Assembly: GCA_947454495.1 (NCBI GenBank)
Contig: CANGKD010000006.1
Span: forward strand, 1 to 32,326
Length of the DNA stretch: 32,326 nt
Direction: 5' to 3'
Source of the DNA: Actinomycetota bacterium
Lineage (GTDB): Bacteria; Actinomycetota; Actinomycetes; Actinomycetales; Microbacteriaceae
The translations under genes were made by a program, and so were the position numbers. Under the pieces are notes generated by a model that searched no databases, was not told the DNA's origin, and saw nothing but the letters and a program-made list of their open reading frames with translations. This document shows, one piece after another, positions 7,404 through 20,661 of this stretch; within the stretch, counting starts at the first letter, position 1, and each line of letters opens with the position of its first letter.

Positions 7404-9488
7404 ATGGAGCCCACACGTAGTCGCAACCCATTTCGCGTGGTGAGCGACTACCAACCCAGTGGCGATCAGCCGGGCGCCATTGCCGACCTCGCCGGCCGAA
7501 TCACAGCGGGGGAGACGGACGTTGTTCTCCTCGGCGCCACTGGAACAGGTAAGTCGGCGACAACGGCCTGGCTCATCGAGGCGGTGCAACGCCCGACACT
7601 GATTTTGGCTCACAACAAAACGCTGGCTGCGCAGCTGGCAACCGAGTTCCGGGAGCTCATGCCGGACAACGCGGTCGAGTATTTCGTTTCCTACTACGAC
7701 TATTACCAACCGGAGGCGTACGTTCCGCAGACGGACACCTTCATTGAAAAGGACTCGTCGACGAACGCCGAGGTCGAACGCCTCCGTCACAGCACGACGA
7801 ACTCGCTGCTCACCCGTCGCGATGTTGTCGTGATTTCAACGGTGTCCTGCATCTACGGTCTTGGTGAGCCCGCCGAGTATCTCGAGGCAATGCTCAACAT
7901 TTCGGTGGGCGACCGCATTTCGCGCGACGTCATTTGCCGGCGGTTTGTCGACATGCAATACGCGCGCAACGACATCGATTTCTCGCGTGGAAACTTTCGC
8001 GTCCGTGGAGACACAATCGAAATCATTCCGATGTACGAGGAGCTCGCAATTCGAATTGAAATGTTCGGCGATGAGGTCGAGGCTCTCTACACACTGCATC
8101 CGTTGACGGGCAACGTTGTCGAGAAGTTGGAGTTTGTGTCCGTCTTTCCGGCATCGCATTACGTGGCGAGCACCACGGTTATGCAACGCGCCATTGAGAC
8201 AATCAAGGTCGAACTTGCGCAACGTCTGTCCGAACTTGAGTCTCAAGGGAAACTTCTCGAAGCCCAGCGCCTGAAAATGCGCACGACATTTGACCTCGAG
8301 ATGATGCAACAAATCGGATTCTGCTCGGGCATCGAAAACTATTCGCGACACATCGATCAGCGCGCGCCCGGTGAGGCTCCAAAGTGTTTGCTCGATTACT
8401 TTCCCGATGACTTCCTGTGCGTCATCGACGAGTCCCATGTGACCGTCCCGCAAATTGGCGGCATGCATGAGGGTGACGCGTCACGCAAGCGCACACTTGT
8501 CGAACATGGATTCCGGCTCCCCAGCGCTCTCGATAACCGCCCCTTGCGGTTTGACGAGTTCAAGAACCGCGTCGGGCAAACCGTGTACTTGTCGGCGACG
8601 CCGGGGAAATACGAAATGGGCATTGCCGACGGCGTTGTTGAGCAAATCATTCGGCCCACGGGTCTTGTCGACCCGCAAGTTGTGGTGAAGCCATCAAAAG
8701 GCCAAATTGACGACCTCCTCGAACAGATTCGCGTGCGCGCGGCGCGCGACGAGCGCATCTTGGTTACGACATTAACCAAGAAGATGGCCGAAGAGTTGAC
8801 GGACTTCTTGACGGAGGCGGGTGTGCGTGTGCGGTACCTTCACTCCGACGTCGATACTCTGCGCCGCGTCGAGTTGCTGACGGAACTTCGTCAGGGCGTT
8901 TATGACGTACTCGTCGGCATCAATCTGCTGCGCGAAGGCCTCGACCTACCCGAGGTCTCCCTTGTCTCAATTCTTGATGCCGACAAGGAGGGCTTTCTGC
9001 GTTCGACGACATCATTGATTCAGACGATTGGACGTGCGGCCCGAAACGTTTCAGGCGAGGTGCACATGTATGCCGACGTCATGACAGATTCGATGAGTCG
9101 CGCCATCGACGAGACGACGCGGCGCCGAGACAAGCAAATCGCCTATAACGAGGAACGTGGAATCGATCCGCAGCCGCTGCGCAAGAAGATTGCCGACATC
9201 ACGGAAATGTTGGCCCGCGAAGAGGCCGACACGGCCGAATTGCTCGGCGAAGCCGAGCGTAGCCAGCGCGGTAAACAGAAAAAGTCTGGGTCTGGCGTGG
9301 CGTCACTTTCGACGCGTCCGATTGCGGGCGAGGGAATCGACGCGCTGGAGAGTCTCGTCGCCGACCTGAATCAGCAGATGTTGGAAGCAGCCGCAGAGCT
9401 GAAGTTCGAGCTCGCGGCCCGCATCCGTGATGAATTGTCAGAGATTAAGCGCGAGTTGCGTAACATCACGCGTGCCGGACACGACTGA
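7404..9488 (+). CDS. uvrB: Excinuclease ABC subunit B
   Basis: [18 protein letters not shown] (Walker A), [53 protein letters not shown], and a C-terminal UVR motif. Confidence 0.98.
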   Translation: MEPTRSRNPFRVVSDYQPSGDQPGAIADLAGRITAGETDVVLLGATGTGKSATTAWLIEAVQRPTLILAHNKTLAAQLATEFRELMPDNAVEYFVSYYDYYQPEAYVPQTDTFIEKDSSTNAEVERLRHSTTNSLLTRRDVVVISTVSCIYGLGEPAEYLEAMLNISVGDRISRDVICRRFVDMQYARNDIDFSRGNFRVRGDTIEIIPMYEELAIRIEMFGDEVEALYTLHPLTGNVVEKLEFVSVFPASHYVASTTVMQRAIETIKVELAQRLSELESQGKLLEAQRLKMRTTFDLEMMQQIGFCSGIENYSRHIDQRAPGEAPKCLLDYFPDDFLCVIDESHVTVPQIGGMHEGDASRKRTLVEHGFRLPSALDNRPLRFDEFKNRVGQTVYLSATPGKYEMGIADGVVEQIIRPTGLVDPQVVVKPSKGQIDDLLEQIRVRAARDERILVTTLTKKMAEELTDFLTEAGVRVRYLHSDVDTLRRVELLTELRQGVYDVLVGINLLREGLDLPEVSLVSILDADKEGFLRSTTSLIQTIGRAARNVSGEVHMYADVMTDSMSRAIDETTRRRDKQIAYNEERGIDPQPLRKKIADITEMLAREEADTAELLGEAERSQRGKQKKSGSGVASLSTRPIAGEGIDALESLVADLNQQMLEAAAELKFELAARIRDELSEIKRELRNITRAGHD

Positions 9489-9497
9489 CCCGACACG

Positions 9498-9503
9498 TAG
9501 ACT
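9498..9503 (+). promoter_or_regulatory. Candidate -10 element TAGACT, 6 nt before uvrA GTG
   Basis: TAGACT-CAAACG-GTG. Confidence 0.55.
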
Positions 9504-9509
9504 CAAACG

Positions 9510-12377
9510 GTGACTGCGCATACGAACCGGGACCTCGACACGCTTTCCGTTCGTGGCGCGCGGGTGCACAACCTGCGCAACGTTGACGTCGAAATGCCTC
9601 GAAACTCGCTCGTCGTGTTTACGGGTTTGTCGGGCTCAGGCAAGTCATCGCTAGCGTTCGACACAATTTTTGCCGAAGGTCAACGGCGATACGTTGAATC
9701 GCTGTCCGCGTATGCACGGCAGTTTCTGGGCCAGGTTGATCGCCCCGATGTTGATTTCATCGAGGGACTCAGCCCGGCGGTCTCCATCGACCAGAAATCG
9801 ACCAACCGCAACCCACGGTCGACAGTCGGAACAATCACGGAGATTTACGACTACATGCGATTGCTGTGGGCGCGCATCGGAATTGCACACTGTCCTGAGT
9901 GCGGTGAAGTCATTGCATCGCAAACGGTCCAGCAGATTGCAGATCGACTCATGGGTCTCGATGACGGCACGCGATACCAGGTCGTGGCGCCCGTCGTTTC
10001 ACAGAAAAAGGGAGAGTTTGCCGACCTGTTCGCCGAACTTTCGGCGGCCGGTTTTGCGCGCGCTCTCGTCGACGGCGAGACGATTTCTCTGAGTGACGCC
10101 GTGCCACTCAAAAAGAGTTTCAAGCACGACATCTCCGTCATCGTCGATCGCTTGGTCGCTGGCCCAGACATTCTTGGTCGGCTCACGGATTCTCTTGAAA
10201 CCGGTCTCAAGTTGGCGAACGGAACCATCACCGTCAACTTTGTTGACCGCGAGGGTGAAGGTGCATTCGAAACGTTCAGTGAAAAACTGTCCTGCCCTAA
10301 TCAACACGCACTCGCCATTAGCGAGATTGAGCCCCGTACGTTTTCGTTCAACGCCCCCTTTGGTGCCTGCCCGTCGTGCTCCGGCCTCGGAACGAGAATG
10401 TCTGTCGACGACGAACTTCTTCTGGGCGATCCCGCGCTAAGTATCGATGACGGCGTCATCGTGCCCTGGGCAACACAGGGCAAAGGTCTTTTCCAGTATT
10501 ACGAGAAGCTTCTTCGCGGGCTCGCGGCTGACCTCGAGTTCTCTCTCGCAACACCGTGGCAAGACTTAGACGAGGATGTTCGCGAAGCGGTTCTCCACGG
10601 TAACAACTTCAACGTGCGGGTCAAGTGGAAGAACCGATACGGGCGCGAGATTGCCTATTCTTCGGGTTTCGAAGGAGTCGTGCCCTACATCGAGCGTCAA
10701 TACCTGCAGGCCGAAACAGATGTACAGCGGGCGCGTTGGGCTGAGTTCCTGCGCGAAGTTCCCTGCTCCGAGTGCAACGGTGCGCGATTGAAGCCCGAGG
10801 TTCTTGCAGTCAAGGTCAACGGCAAGAGCATCTCTGACGTCACGCGCGTCTCCCTCCTTGACGCGCGCGATTTCATGGACAACCTCGAGCTGACCGACCG
10901 TCAGGCCCATATTGCCGCCCAAGTTTTGCGAGAGATTCGAGCTCGCCTCAACTTCCTCATTGAGGTCGGCTTGACGTATCTCGATCTCGCGCGGAGCGCG
11001 GGGTCGCTGTCCGGTGGTGAAGCGCAGCGCATCCGGCTGGCAACTCAGATTGGTTCAGGTCTGACCGGTGTGCTCTACGTGCTCGACGAGCCGAGCATTG
11101 GCTTGCATCAGCGCGACAATCGGCGCCTCATTGACACTCTCATCAAGTTGCGTGATTTGGGGAACACGCTGATTGTTGTCGAGCACGATGAAGACACCAT
11201 CCACACGGCCGACTGGATTGTTGACATCGGTCCCGGCGCAGGGGTGCACGGCGGTCGTGTGGTGCACTCGGGTACGGTTGAGGCACTTCTCGCAAATACC
11301 GAGTCCCTCACAGCGGACTACCTCAGTGGTCGACGCTCGATTGCCGTGCCGACGACCCGACGGCCGATTGATCCGGCGCGAATGGTGACGGTCGTCGGTG
11401 CCGCCGCGAACAACTTGAAAAAGATTGATGCGTCTTTCCCGCTCGGCACGCTAACGGCGGTCACCGGTGTGAGCGGGTCGGGTAAGTCGTCGCTCGTCAA
11501 CGACATCTTGTACCGCGTGCTCGCTAACAAGCTCAATGGGGCCCGTCAGGTACCGGCAAAGCACACGCGTGTTGAGGGTCTCGAGCATCTCGACAAGGTT
11601 GTGCATGTCGATCAGGCTCCGATTGGGCGCACGCCGCGATCAAACCCGGCGACGTACACGGGCGTCTTCGATCGAATTCGAACGCTTTTTGCCGAAACGG
11701 CCGAATCGAAAATGCGCGGATATCTACCCGGGCGTTTCTCGTTCAATGTCAAGGGTGGGCGATGCGAAGCGTGTGCGGGCGATGGCACCATCAAAATTGA
11801 GATGAACTTTTTACCCGATGTCTACGTCGACTGTGAGGTGTGTCACGGGGCGCGCTACAACCGCGAAACCCTTCAGGTGCACTACAAGGGTAAAACCATC
11901 GCTGATGTTCTGAATATGCCCATTTCAGAGGCAGCCGACTTTTTTGAACCGGTGTCGAGCATCCATCGCTATCTTCAAACCCTTGTCGAAGTTGGTCTCG
12001 GATACGTGCGACTCGGTCAGAGCGCCACCACTCTCTCCGGAGGAGAGGCTCAGCGGGTCAAGCTCGCAACAGAGTTGCAGAAGCGCTCGAACGGTCGAAG
12101 CATCTATGTTCTCGACGAGCCGACGACGGGGCTGCACTTTGAAGATGTTCGCAAACTCCTGCTTGTCCTCAACAGCTTGGTCGACAAAGGCAACACGGTC
12201 ATCGTGATCGAGCACAATCTCGATGTGGTTAAGTCGGCCGACTGGATTCTCGACCTCGGGCCAGAGGGCGGGGCCGGGGGCGGCGAGCTCCTTGTGGTCG
12301 GTACACCAGAAGATGTCGCCACGAACAAGCGAAGTCACACAGCGGTCTTCCTGCGAGAGATTCTCCGCGGCTCCTAG
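9510..12377 (+). CDS. uvrA: Excinuclease ABC subunit A
   Basis: [39 protein letters not shown], Zn-finger motifs ([15 protein letters not shown]...[10 protein letters not shown]), and two [13 protein letters not shown] signatures. Confidence 0.98.
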   Translation: MTAHTNRDLDTLSVRGARVHNLRNVDVEMPRNSLVVFTGLSGSGKSSLAFDTIFAEGQRRYVESLSAYARQFLGQVDRPDVDFIEGLSPAVSIDQKSTNRNPRSTVGTITEIYDYMRLLWARIGIAHCPECGEVIASQTVQQIADRLMGLDDGTRYQVVAPVVSQKKGEFADLFAELSAAGFARALVDGETISLSDAVPLKKSFKHDISVIVDRLVAGPDILGRLTDSLETGLKLANGTITVNFVDREGEGAFETFSEKLSCPNQHALAISEIEPRTFSFNAPFGACPSCSGLGTRMSVDDELLLGDPALSIDDGVIVPWATQGKGLFQYYEKLLRGLAADLEFSLATPWQDLDEDVREAVLHGNNFNVRVKWKNRYGREIAYSSGFEGVVPYIERQYLQAETDVQRARWAEFLREVPCSECNGARLKPEVLAVKVNGKSISDVTRVSLLDARDFMDNLELTDRQAHIAAQVLREIRARLNFLIEVGLTYLDLARSAGSLSGGEAQRIRLATQIGSGLTGVLYVLDEPSIGLHQRDNRRLIDTLIKLRDLGNTLIVVEHDEDTIHTADWIVDIGPGAGVHGGRVVHSGTVEALLANTESLTADYLSGRRSIAVPTTRRPIDPARMVTVVGAAANNLKKIDASFPLGTLTAVTGVSGSGKSSLVNDILYRVLANKLNGARQVPAKHTRVEGLEHLDKVVHVDQAPIGRTPRSNPATYTGVFDRIRTLFAETAESKMRGYLPGRFSFNVKGGRCEACAGDGTIKIEMNFLPDVYVDCEVCHGARYNRETLQVHYKGKTIADVLNMPISEAADFFEPVSSIHRYLQTLVEVGLGYVRLGQSATTLSGGEAQRVKLATELQKRSNGRSIYVLDEPTTGLHFEDVRKLLLVLNSLVDKGNTVIVIEHNLDVVKSADWILDLGPEGGAGGGELLVVGTPEDVATNKRSHTAVFLREILRGS

Positions 12378-12381
12378 AGAG

Positions 12382-14268
12382 ATGAGCACTCAACTTTCGT
12401 ATCGCCCCGCAACGTCGGATATCCCGACGAACCCCGGTGTGTATCGCTTTTTTGATTCACAAGGTCGAGTCCTCTACGTCGGCAAAGCAAAGAATTTGCG
12501 TGCGCGACTGTCGAGCTACTTCGCCCCACTAAACACGCTGCACGAGCGAACTCGGCGTATGGTCACTTCGGCGAGTGATGTGAAATGGACCGTTGTTGGC
12601 ACCGAGTTCGAGGCCCTTCAACTCGAATTCACGTGGATCAAGGAATTTGACCCGCCGTTCAATATCCAGTTTCGCGACGACAAGTCGTATCCCTATCTCG
12701 CGATCACGATGGGCGAAGACGTTCCGCGAGTTTTCATCACTCGTCGCCGGGGCATACCGGACGCCAAGTACTTCGGGCCATACACCAAGACGTGGGCAAT
12801 TCGCGAAACCCTCGAGCAGGTCCTTCGGGTCTTTCCCGTGCGCTCCTGTAGTGACGGCGTCTACCGCAAGGCTGCGGCTGCCGGCCGCCCATGCCTGCTC
12901 GGTGACATCGGACGGTGTGCTGCTCCCTGTGCTGGTCGTGTGACCCCTGAAGACCACCGCAAGATTGCTCTCCAGTTGGGTGCTTTTATGGCCGGACGAA
13001 ATGACGGCTACGTCGATCAGTTGCGCTCGGACATGATGGCGGCGAGCGAAGCTCAGGAGTACGAGCGGGCCGCAAAGATTCGCGACGCAATCGAGGCGCT
13101 CCTCACCGTCGCGTCAAAGAGTTCCGTAGTCTTGGACGACGCAATCGATGCCGACGTCTTTGGAGTAGCTCGGGACGAGCTCACGGCGGCCGTGCACGTT
13201 TTCAAGGTTCGGGGAGGCCGGGTTCGGGGCGTTCGCGCCTGGACCGTGGATACCGAGCTAGATGCCAGTGACGAGGATTTCTGTGATTCCATGTTGCGTG
13301 CCGCCTACGAGGCGGGTGAAGAGATTCCGTCAGACGTCATCGTGCCGACACTTCCCGATGACGCCGAGGCGCTGTCGGATTGGCTCACCTCGGTCCGTCG
13401 TTCCCAACGTGATGAGAACAGATCCGCGCGCGTAAAGCTCCGCGTCGCGCAACGAGGAACAATGTCCTCTCTTGCCGCGACAGTGACAGACAACGCCGTC
13501 CACGCGCTCGCACTTCATCGAACAAAGCGTTCCTCTGACTACGTGACCCGCACGACGGCACTCACGGATCTTCAAGAGGCTCTTGGATTGCCCGAGGCGC
13601 CTCTGCGTATCGAGTGCTTCGATGTGTCCCACCTCGGCGGAACAAAAGTCGTGGGATCTATGGTCGTTTTCGAAGACGGTTTGCCGAAGAAGGCGCATTA
13701 CCGAAAGTTCAACATTGCCGAAACGACAGATGACACGGAGTCAATCGCGCAACTTGTCCGGCGGAGAGTCGCGCGACTTGATGGAGACGCTGATGAGGAC
13801 TCGACGGGTTTCGCCTACCCGCCCGGGCTTCTGATTGTCGACGGCGGACGGCCGCAGGTCGAGGCGGCAGCGCGAGCTCTGCGTGAATCGGGCCACGGAC
13901 ACATTCCCGTGTGCGGGCTCGCAAAGCGCCTCGAGGAGGTGTGGTTGCCGGGAGACTCGTTCCCGGTCATCCTGCCCCGAAATTCGAATGCGCTGTTTCT
14001 ACTGCAACGCGTTCGCGACGAAGCACACCGCTTTGCCATTACCTTCCAACGGGCTAAACGCAAGTCCGACATTCGCTCCGAATTGTCGGATGTGCCTGGT
14101 GTCGGACCGACACGAATGTCGGCATTGCTCAACCATTTTGGCTCGGTGACGGCACTGCGGTCGGCGAGTGCGGAACAAATCGCCGAGGTTCCCGGCATCA
14201 GTCACGACCTCGCGACAACAATCTTGACCGCAATCCGTCCGCAGAAATCGGGCGTCGCCAGTGAGTAG
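12382..14268 (+). CDS. uvrC: Excinuclease ABC subunit C
   Basis: GIY-YIG-type N-terminus ([31 protein letters not shown]), [20 protein letters not shown], and C-terminal HhH region. The ATG lies 4 nt after the uvrA stop; the listed ORF start at 12223 is inside uvrA. Confidence 0.97.
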   Translation: MSTQLSYRPATSDIPTNPGVYRFFDSQGRVLYVGKAKNLRARLSSYFAPLNTLHERTRRMVTSASDVKWTVVGTEFEALQLEFTWIKEFDPPFNIQFRDDKSYPYLAITMGEDVPRVFITRRRGIPDAKYFGPYTKTWAIRETLEQVLRVFPVRSCSDGVYRKAAAAGRPCLLGDIGRCAAPCAGRVTPEDHRKIALQLGAFMAGRNDGYVDQLRSDMMAASEAQEYERAAKIRDAIEALLTVASKSSVVLDDAIDADVFGVARDELTAAVHVFKVRGGRVRGVRAWTVDTELDASDEDFCDSMLRAAYEAGEEIPSDVIVPTLPDDAEALSDWLTSVRRSQRDENRSARVKLRVAQRGTMSSLAATVTDNAVHALALHRTKRSSDYVTRTTALTDLQEALGLPEAPLRIECFDVSHLGGTKVVGSMVVFEDGLPKKAHYRKFNIAETTDDTESIAQLVRRRVARLDGDADEDSTGFAYPPGLLIVDGGRPQVEAAARALRESGHGHIPVCGLAKRLEEVWLPGDSFPVILPRNSNALFLLQRVRDEAHRFAITFQRAKRKSDIRSELSDVPGVGPTRMSALLNHFGSVTALRSASAEQIAEVPGISHDLATTILTAIRPQKSGVASE

Positions 14269-14294
14269 CATTGAGGCGGAAGGTTGACCCCACA

Positions 14295-15173
14295 ATGACT
14301 CAGATCGATAGTGACGAACAGCGTCTTCTGATCGTCACGGGCATGTCCGGTGCCGGGCGGTCTACCGTCGGCAATGCCCTCGAAGACATGGGGTGGTACG
14401 TCGTTGACAACCTCCCACCGCAGATGCTCCGTCCTCTCATCGACCTGTCCAGCGTCGCCGAAGGCAGAATTCCTAAAATTGCGGCCGTCGTTGATGTGCG
14501 CGGTTCGTCGTTCTTCGCAGACCTGCAGGAGATTCTCCAATCCGTGCGAGCCGGCGTCGATTTGAGGATTCTGTTCCTTGACGCGACCGATGCGACCCTC
14601 GTGCGTCGTTTCGAGTCGGTCCGCCGTCCTCACCCCCTGCAAGGAGACGGCACAATTCTCGACGGTATTGGCGCCGAGCGCAGTCGAATGAACGAGATGC
14701 GGGAGCACAGCGACATTGTGCTCGATACGAGTGATTTCAACATCCACCAACTGTCGACGGCGATCAACGAGCTCTTTTCTGACGAGTCAAGCACGGGCAT
14801 TCGGGTGACAATTCAGTCATTCGGGTTCAAGTACGGCACACCGACCGATGCAGATCTCATTGCGGATGCGCGCTTCCTGCCAAATCCATTTTGGGAGTCA
14901 GACCTTCGCGCGCTTAACGGAAAAGACGAAGCCGTGTCGACCTACGTGCTGGGTTCCGAGGGGGCGCGCGAGTTCATCGAGGCGTACACCGTCGCCCTCA
15001 AACCTGTCTTCTCGGGCTACCTTCGAGAGAACAAACGTCGCGCGCTAATTGCGGTGGGCTGCACTGGTGGCAAGCATCGCTCCGTAGCGGTGGTCGAGGC
15101 ACTCTCGATAGCGCTGTCGTCATTTCCGGGCGTTACGGTAAACGTCCGGCACCGTGACTTAGGACGAGAGTAA
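14295..15173 (+). CDS. rapZ: RNase adapter protein RapZ / YvcJ-family nucleotide-binding protein
   Basis: [34 protein letters not shown] and [19 protein letters not shown]. Confidence 0.96.
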   Translation: MTQIDSDEQRLLIVTGMSGAGRSTVGNALEDMGWYVVDNLPPQMLRPLIDLSSVAEGRIPKIAAVVDVRGSSFFADLQEILQSVRAGVDLRILFLDATDATLVRRFESVRRPHPLQGDGTILDGIGAERSRMNEMREHSDIVLDTSDFNIHQLSTAINELFSDESSTGIRVTIQSFGFKYGTPTDADLIADARFLPNPFWESDLRALNGKDEAVSTYVLGSEGAREFIEAYTVALKPVFSGYLRENKRRALIAVGCTGGKHRSVAVVEALSIALSSFPGVTVNVRHRDLGRE

Positions 15174-15213
15174 TGCGGATAGGGTTTCATTGCGTACGAA
15201 GGGAGGGAGCAGC

Positions 15214-16191
15214 GTGAATTTGACCGAGACTGTCACTCGTGAATTGCTCCGCGTAACGTCTCCCCGAGTCCCGACGCGCGCCGCTGAGTTGGCAACAATG
15301 CTTCGCCTCGCGGGCGGCCTGCACAACATCGCCGGTCGTATCGCGGTCGAGGTTGAACTTGAAGATCAAGAAATTGCGGCCCGAATCCGTCGCGACATCG
15401 CCGAACTTTACGGACTGAAAAGCGAAGGCCGCATGAGTCCCTCATCCGGTTCCCGGTCCGCTCCCATTTTTCTCGTTCGCGTTCTTGATGGGGGAGAGAC
15501 GCTCGCGCGCCAAACCGGCCTTTTGGATTCACGACGCCGCCCCATTCGCGGTTTACCCAACAAGATCACGACAGCGAACCTTGAAGATCTCGCCGCTGTG
15601 TGGCGAGGAGCTTTTCTTGCCGCTGGCGCCGTGACGGATCCAGGTCGCTCGGCCGCACTCGAGGTCGCCTGCCCCACGAACGAGGTCGCCATGGCTCTCG
15701 TTGGTGCTGCGGCTCGACTCGGAGTTGCTGCCAAAGCGCGCGAAGTCCGCGGCATGCATCGGGTCGTCGTCCGCGAGGACGATTCCATCGCCAACCTCCT
15801 CACCCAAATGGGAGCCAGTGCGGCCGTTTCGGCATGGAATGAACTCCGGCAGCGTCGCGAAGTACGCGCAAATGCCAATCGTCTCGTGAACTTTGATGAC
15901 GCCAACCTGCGTCGAAGCGCCCAAGCCGCAGTGGCAGCGTGCGCGCGAGTTGAACGAGCACTACAAATTCTCGGCGACGACGTTCCCGAACACCTGTCGT
16001 ACGCCGGCAAGTTGAGACTCGATTTTCGAGATGCGAGTCTCGACGAACTAGGTCACCATGCAAACCCACCGATGACGAAGGATGCCGTGGCAGGCCGCAT
16101 TCGTCGCCTCTTGGCCATGGCAGACAAACGCGCCGCCGACCTGGGCATTGACAACACATCCGTGAACTTGCCGGACGACCTCGACGACTAA
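15214..16191 (+). CDS. whiA: DNA-binding protein WhiA
   Basis: [38 protein letters not shown]..., C-terminal helix-turn-helix [32 protein letters not shown] start preceded by GGGAGGGAG. Confidence 0.96.
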   Translation: MNLTETVTRELLRVTSPRVPTRAAELATMLRLAGGLHNIAGRIAVEVELEDQEIAARIRRDIAELYGLKSEGRMSPSSGSRSAPIFLVRVLDGGETLARQTGLLDSRRRPIRGLPNKITTANLEDLAAVWRGAFLAAGAVTDPGRSAALEVACPTNEVAMALVGAAARLGVAAKAREVRGMHRVVVREDDSIANLLTQMGASAAVSAWNELRQRREVRANANRLVNFDDANLRRSAQAAVAACARVERALQILGDDVPEHLSYAGKLRLDFRDASLDELGHHANPPMTKDAVAGRIRRLLAMADKRAADLGIDNTSVNLPDDLDD

Positions 16192-16261
16192 ACCTCATAA
16201 ACTTATCGACGTCAGGCTTCCATTACGTCACCAAACCACCACACACGAGGAGACCACACTC

Positions 16262-16885
16262 ATGGCCGTTTACACCCTTCCGGAGCTGACCTACGACTAC
16301 TCCGCGCTTGCTCCGCACATCAGCGCACAAATCATGGAGCTGCACCACAGCAAGCACCACGCGGCCTACGTTGCCGGAGCAAACACGGCTCTCGAGAAGC
16401 TGGCCGAAGCGCGGGAAGCGAACGATTTTGCCAACATCAACCGCCTGCAAAAAGACCTTGCATTCCACCTCGGTGGCCACACGAACCACAGCATTTTTTG
16501 GAAGAACCTGACGCCGGATTCGCAGGAGCGCCCATCGGGAGAGTTGGCCTCTGCCATCGACGAGTTCTTTGGATCGTTCGACAAATTCCGTGCTCACTTC
16601 AACGCTGCCGCGCTCGGTCTACAGGGCTCGGGATGGGCGTTCCTCGCGTGGGACGCTATCGGCAATCAGCTCATCATTGAGCAACTTTACGATCAGCAAG
16701 GAAACATCGCGGCTGCGACCGTTCCCCTTCTGATGCTGGACATGTGGGAGCACGCGTTCTACCTCGACTACAAGAACGTCAAGGGTGACTACGTCACGGC
16801 GTTCTGGAACATCGTGAACTGGGACGACGTTGCTCGGCGCTTCGCCGCAGCTCAGGCCGGGGCAGCGAGCACCCTGCTAGTCTGA
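16262..16885 (+). CDS. sodA: Superoxide dismutase (Mn/Fe family)
   Basis: [70 protein letters not shown]. Upstream GAGGAG. Confidence 0.96.
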   Translation: MAVYTLPELTYDYSALAPHISAQIMELHHSKHHAAYVAGANTALEKLAEAREANDFANINRLQKDLAFHLGGHTNHSIFWKNLTPDSQERPSGELASAIDEFFGSFDKFRAHFNAAALGLQGSGWAFLAWDAIGNQLIIEQLYDQQGNIAAATVPLLMLDMWEHAFYLDYKNVKGDYVTAFWNIVNWDDVARRFAAAQAGAASTLLV

Positions 16886-16899
16886 GACCTGGTACTTGA

Positions 16900-17988
<1,089 letters not shown>

Positions 17989-17990
17989 AC

Positions 17991-19202
17991 GTGGCACTGA
18001 GAACCCTCACGTCCCTCGGGGACCTCGATGGCGCACGGGTCATTGTTCGTTGCGACTTGAACGTTCCGTTGAAAGACGGAGTGATTACGGATGATGGCAG
18101 GATTCGCGCGTCCATTCCGACGCTACGCCACCTCCTGGCAGCGAATGCCCGCGTCATCGTGTTAAGCCACCTTGGTCGCCCCGATGGAGCGCCAGACCCC
18201 GCGTACAGCCTCGCCCCAGTCGCACACCGACTCGGTGAGCTCCTCGAAAGCGATGTCTCCTTTGTCGCCGACACGGTGGGAAACGACGCCCGCTCGGCTG
18301 TGGAGGCTCTCGGCAAGGGCAGTCTGCTCGTCTTGGAAAACGTGCGTTTTAGTGCTGCCGAAACGTCGAAGGATGACGCGATCCGCGGCGAGTTCGCTGC
18401 CGCCCTCGCCGAATTCGGCGATGCCTTTGTCTCGGATGGCTTTGGGGTAGTCCACCGCAAACAGGCCAGCGTGTATGACCTGGCGAAGCTCGTGCCGAGC
18501 GCTGCGGGTCTGCTTATCGAGACCGAACTCGATGTCCTCTACAAACTGACAGAGGCGCCACAGCGACCATACACCGTCGTACTTGGCGGTTCTAAGGTTT
18601 CCGACAAGCTGGGGGTCATCGATCACCTTCTTCCTCGCGTCGACCGCATTCTGGTTGGAGGTGGCATGGTGTTTACCTTCCTTGCTGCCTTGGGAAACAA
18701 GGTCGGGTCGAGCTTGTTGGAGCCAGATCAGATTGAGACGGTTCGTCGCTACATGGCCGAGGCTGCGGAGCGGGGAGTGGAACTTGTGCTTCCTACCGAT
18801 GTGGTTGTCGCGGCTTCATTTGCAGCCGACGCAGATCACACGGTCACCGCGGCAACCGAAATGGAGTCCACTCCATTTGGGTCCCAGGGGCTCGGGCTCG
18901 ACATTGGCCCGGAATCAGCAGCGCGATTCGCGCACATCATTGAGTCAAGTTCTACCGTCTTCTGGAACGGCCCGGCTGGCGTATTTGAATTCCCTGCCTT
19001 CTCGCACGGTACTCGCGCTATCGCCGAGGCATTGACGAAGGTCTCGGGTCTCAGCGTGGTTGGTGGTGGCGATTCTGCCGCCGCCGTTCGGGCGCTTGGA
19101 TTCCGCGATGACCAGTTTGGTCACATATCGACGGGCGGAGGAGCCAGCCTTGAGTTCCTCGAAGGCAAATCTCTTCCCGGCTTGGAGGTCTTGGGATGGT
19201 AA
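17991..19202 (+). CDS. pgk: Phosphoglycerate kinase
   Basis: GARVIVRCDLNVPLKDG, VIVLSHLGRPDG, VVLGGSKVSDKLGVI, STGGGASLEFLEGKSLPG. Confidence 0.97.
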   Translation: MALRTLTSLGDLDGARVIVRCDLNVPLKDGVITDDGRIRASIPTLRHLLAANARVIVLSHLGRPDGAPDPAYSLAPVAHRLGELLESDVSFVADTVGNDARSAVEALGKGSLLVLENVRFSAAETSKDDAIRGEFAAALAEFGDAFVSDGFGVVHRKQASVYDLAKLVPSAAGLLIETELDVLYKLTEAPQRPYTVVLGGSKVSDKLGVIDHLLPRVDRILVGGGMVFTFLAALGNKVGSSLLEPDQIETVRRYMAEAAERGVELVLPTDVVVAASFAADADHTVTAATEMESTPFGSQGLGLDIGPESAARFAHIIESSSTVFWNGPAGVFEFPAFSHGTRAIAEALTKVSGLSVVGGGDSAAAVRALGFRDDQFGHISTGGGASLEFLEGKSLPGLEVLGW

Positions 19203-19981
19203 CAACACGACTGCCGCTGATCGCGGGAAACTGGAAGATGAACCTGGATCATCTTCAGGCGATTGCGTTTGTCCAGAAATTGTCGTGGACTCTCGACGAG
19301 GCACGTCATGACCGGTCCGCTTCGGAAGTAGCCGTGTTTCCTCCGTTCACCGATCTGCGCAGCGTGCAAACGCTCGTCGACGCGGAAAAGTTCTCGATTG
19401 CATATGGCGCCCAAGACTTGTCGGCTCATGATGCCGGTGCGTTCACCGGTGAGATTAGTGGCGCCTTTCTCGCCTCGCTCGGATGTACATACGTTCTGGT
19501 CGGACATAGTGAACGTCGCCAGTACCACGGTGAAACTGACGAGGTCCTCGGAGCAAAGGTCGGTGCTGCGCTTCGATACGGAATCGTGCCCGTGCTCTGC
19601 GTTGGAGAGACCGCAGCGGATCTCGAAGAATTCGGAGCAAGTGCGGTTCCCGTCGCTCAGCTGAAGGCGACTCTCGCAGGCATTTCGCCAGACGCCGACA
19701 TCGTGATTGCCTACGAACCGGTATGGGCGATTGGATCCGGTAAGGCAGCCACGGAAGAGCAGGCCGAGCAGGTTTGTGCTGCCCTTCGCCACACACTTTC
19801 TGAGATTGTCGACGCAGATTTCGCGTCCCGTACACGAATCCTCTACGGCGGCTCGGTCAAATCTGGCAACATCGCGTCGTTCATGCGTCAACCAAACATT
19901 GATGGCGCGCTGGTGGGCGGCGCAAGTCTCGAGGTCGCCGAATTCGCTTCGATCGTCCGGTTCTACAAGCACGTCATCTAG
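19196..19981 (+). CDS. tpiA: Triosephosphate isomerase
   Basis: LIAGNWKMNLDH, VLVGHSERRQYHGE, VIAYEPVWAIGSGKAA, LYGGSVKSGN. Start overlaps the pgk stop by 7 nt. Confidence 0.97.
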   Translation: MVTTRLPLIAGNWKMNLDHLQAIAFVQKLSWTLDEARHDRSASEVAVFPPFTDLRSVQTLVDAEKFSIAYGAQDLSAHDAGAFTGEISGAFLASLGCTYVLVGHSERRQYHGETDEVLGAKVGAALRYGIVPVLCVGETAADLEEFGASAVPVAQLKATLAGISPDADIVIAYEPVWAIGSGKAATEEQAEQVCAALRHTLSEIVDADFASRTRILYGGSVKSGNIASFMRQPNIDGALVGGASLEVAEFASIVRFYKHVI

Positions 19982-20009
19982 GTGCGCAACGTTCCTTGGG
20001 CGGAGCGTC

Positions 20010-20015
20010 TAGACT
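20010..20015 (+). promoter_or_regulatory. Candidate -10 element TAGACT upstream of secG
   Basis: TAGACT followed by a ~30-nt leader with AAGGGAAAGG Shine-Dalgarno-like sequence before GTG 20048. Confidence 0.5.
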
Positions 20016-20047
20016 TAGTCAGATTTATTCAAGGGAAAGGTCCCCGC

Positions 20048-20299
20048 GTGGAGATTATCCAAGTTGTGCTTCAGATCATTCTGGCCATTACCAGCCTGTT
20101 GCTGACGCTCCTCATTCTGTTGCACAAGGGCCGCGGCGGTGGCGTGTCGGACATGTTCGGCGGTGGCGTGACCTCGTCGCTCGGCTCGTCCGGCGTAGCC
20201 GAGCGAAACCTCAACCGAATCACGGTCATCCTTGGACTCATCTGGATCACGAGCATCATCGTGTTGGGACTGCTGACTAAGTTCTCGGCGGGCGTCTAG
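20048..20299 (+). CDS. secG: Preprotein translocase subunit SecG
   Basis: VEIIQVVLQIILAITSLLLTLLILLHKGRGGGVSDMFGGGVTSSLGSSGVAERNLNRITVILGLIWITSIIVLGLL: two TM helices and the SecG GGG/DMFGGG motif. Confidence 0.94.
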   Translation: MEIIQVVLQIILAITSLLLTLLILLHKGRGGGVSDMFGGGVTSSLGSSGVAERNLNRITVILGLIWITSIIVLGLLTKFSAGV

Positions 20300-20661
20300 T
20301 GTCGTCGAGCGGTAGCGCAATTCGGGGTTCGCGCGTTGGTGCGGGCCCAATGGGGGAGCAGGACCACGGCGTTCACGCAGACCGAATTGCCATCAGTTAT
20401 TGGGATGCGCTCGGCAATGAAACAGTTCGTTTCTTCGCCGCGAACCTGCCCGAAGAAGAGATTCCCGAGACGATTGATTGTCCTCAATCGGGACTACCTG
20501 CGGGGCGCGACAAGGACAACCCGCCCTTGGTAGCCAAGCTCGAGCCCTACAAGACTCACCTGGCGTACGTCAAGGAGCGCCGTACCCCCGAAGAAGCGGA
20601 GCAGATTCTTGAGGACGCTCTTCACCAGCTTCGCGTACGACGTGGAACGGTAAAGTCCTAG
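20299..20661 (+). CDS. rbpA: RNA polymerase-binding protein RbpA
   Basis: IRGSRVGAGP...EIPETIDCPQSGLPAG...KLEPYKTHLAYVKERRTPEEAEQILEDALHQLRVRRG: RbpA core, basic linker and sigma-interacting domain. GTG overlaps the secG TAG by 1 nt. Confidence 0.88.
   Translation: MSSSGSAIRGSRVGAGPMGEQDHGVHADRIAISYWDALGNETVRFFAANLPEEEIPETIDCPQSGLPAGRDKDNPPLVAKLEPYKTHLAYVKERRTPEEAEQILEDALHQLRVRRGTVKS

Noticed and set aside
7330-9510. LexA/SOS boxes upstream of uvrB and uvrA
   Set aside because: Looked for an actinobacterial CGAAC-N4-GTTCG-like palindrome near both starts; none seen by eye.
12223-12381. Upstream extension of uvrC inside uvrA
   Set aside because: UvrC-like sequence starts at ATG 12382 right after the uvrA stop; extension is out-of-frame uvrA sequence.
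19121-19972. 283-aa ORF on - opposite tpiA
   Set aside because: Antisense to tpiA; no recognisable family; shadow ORF.
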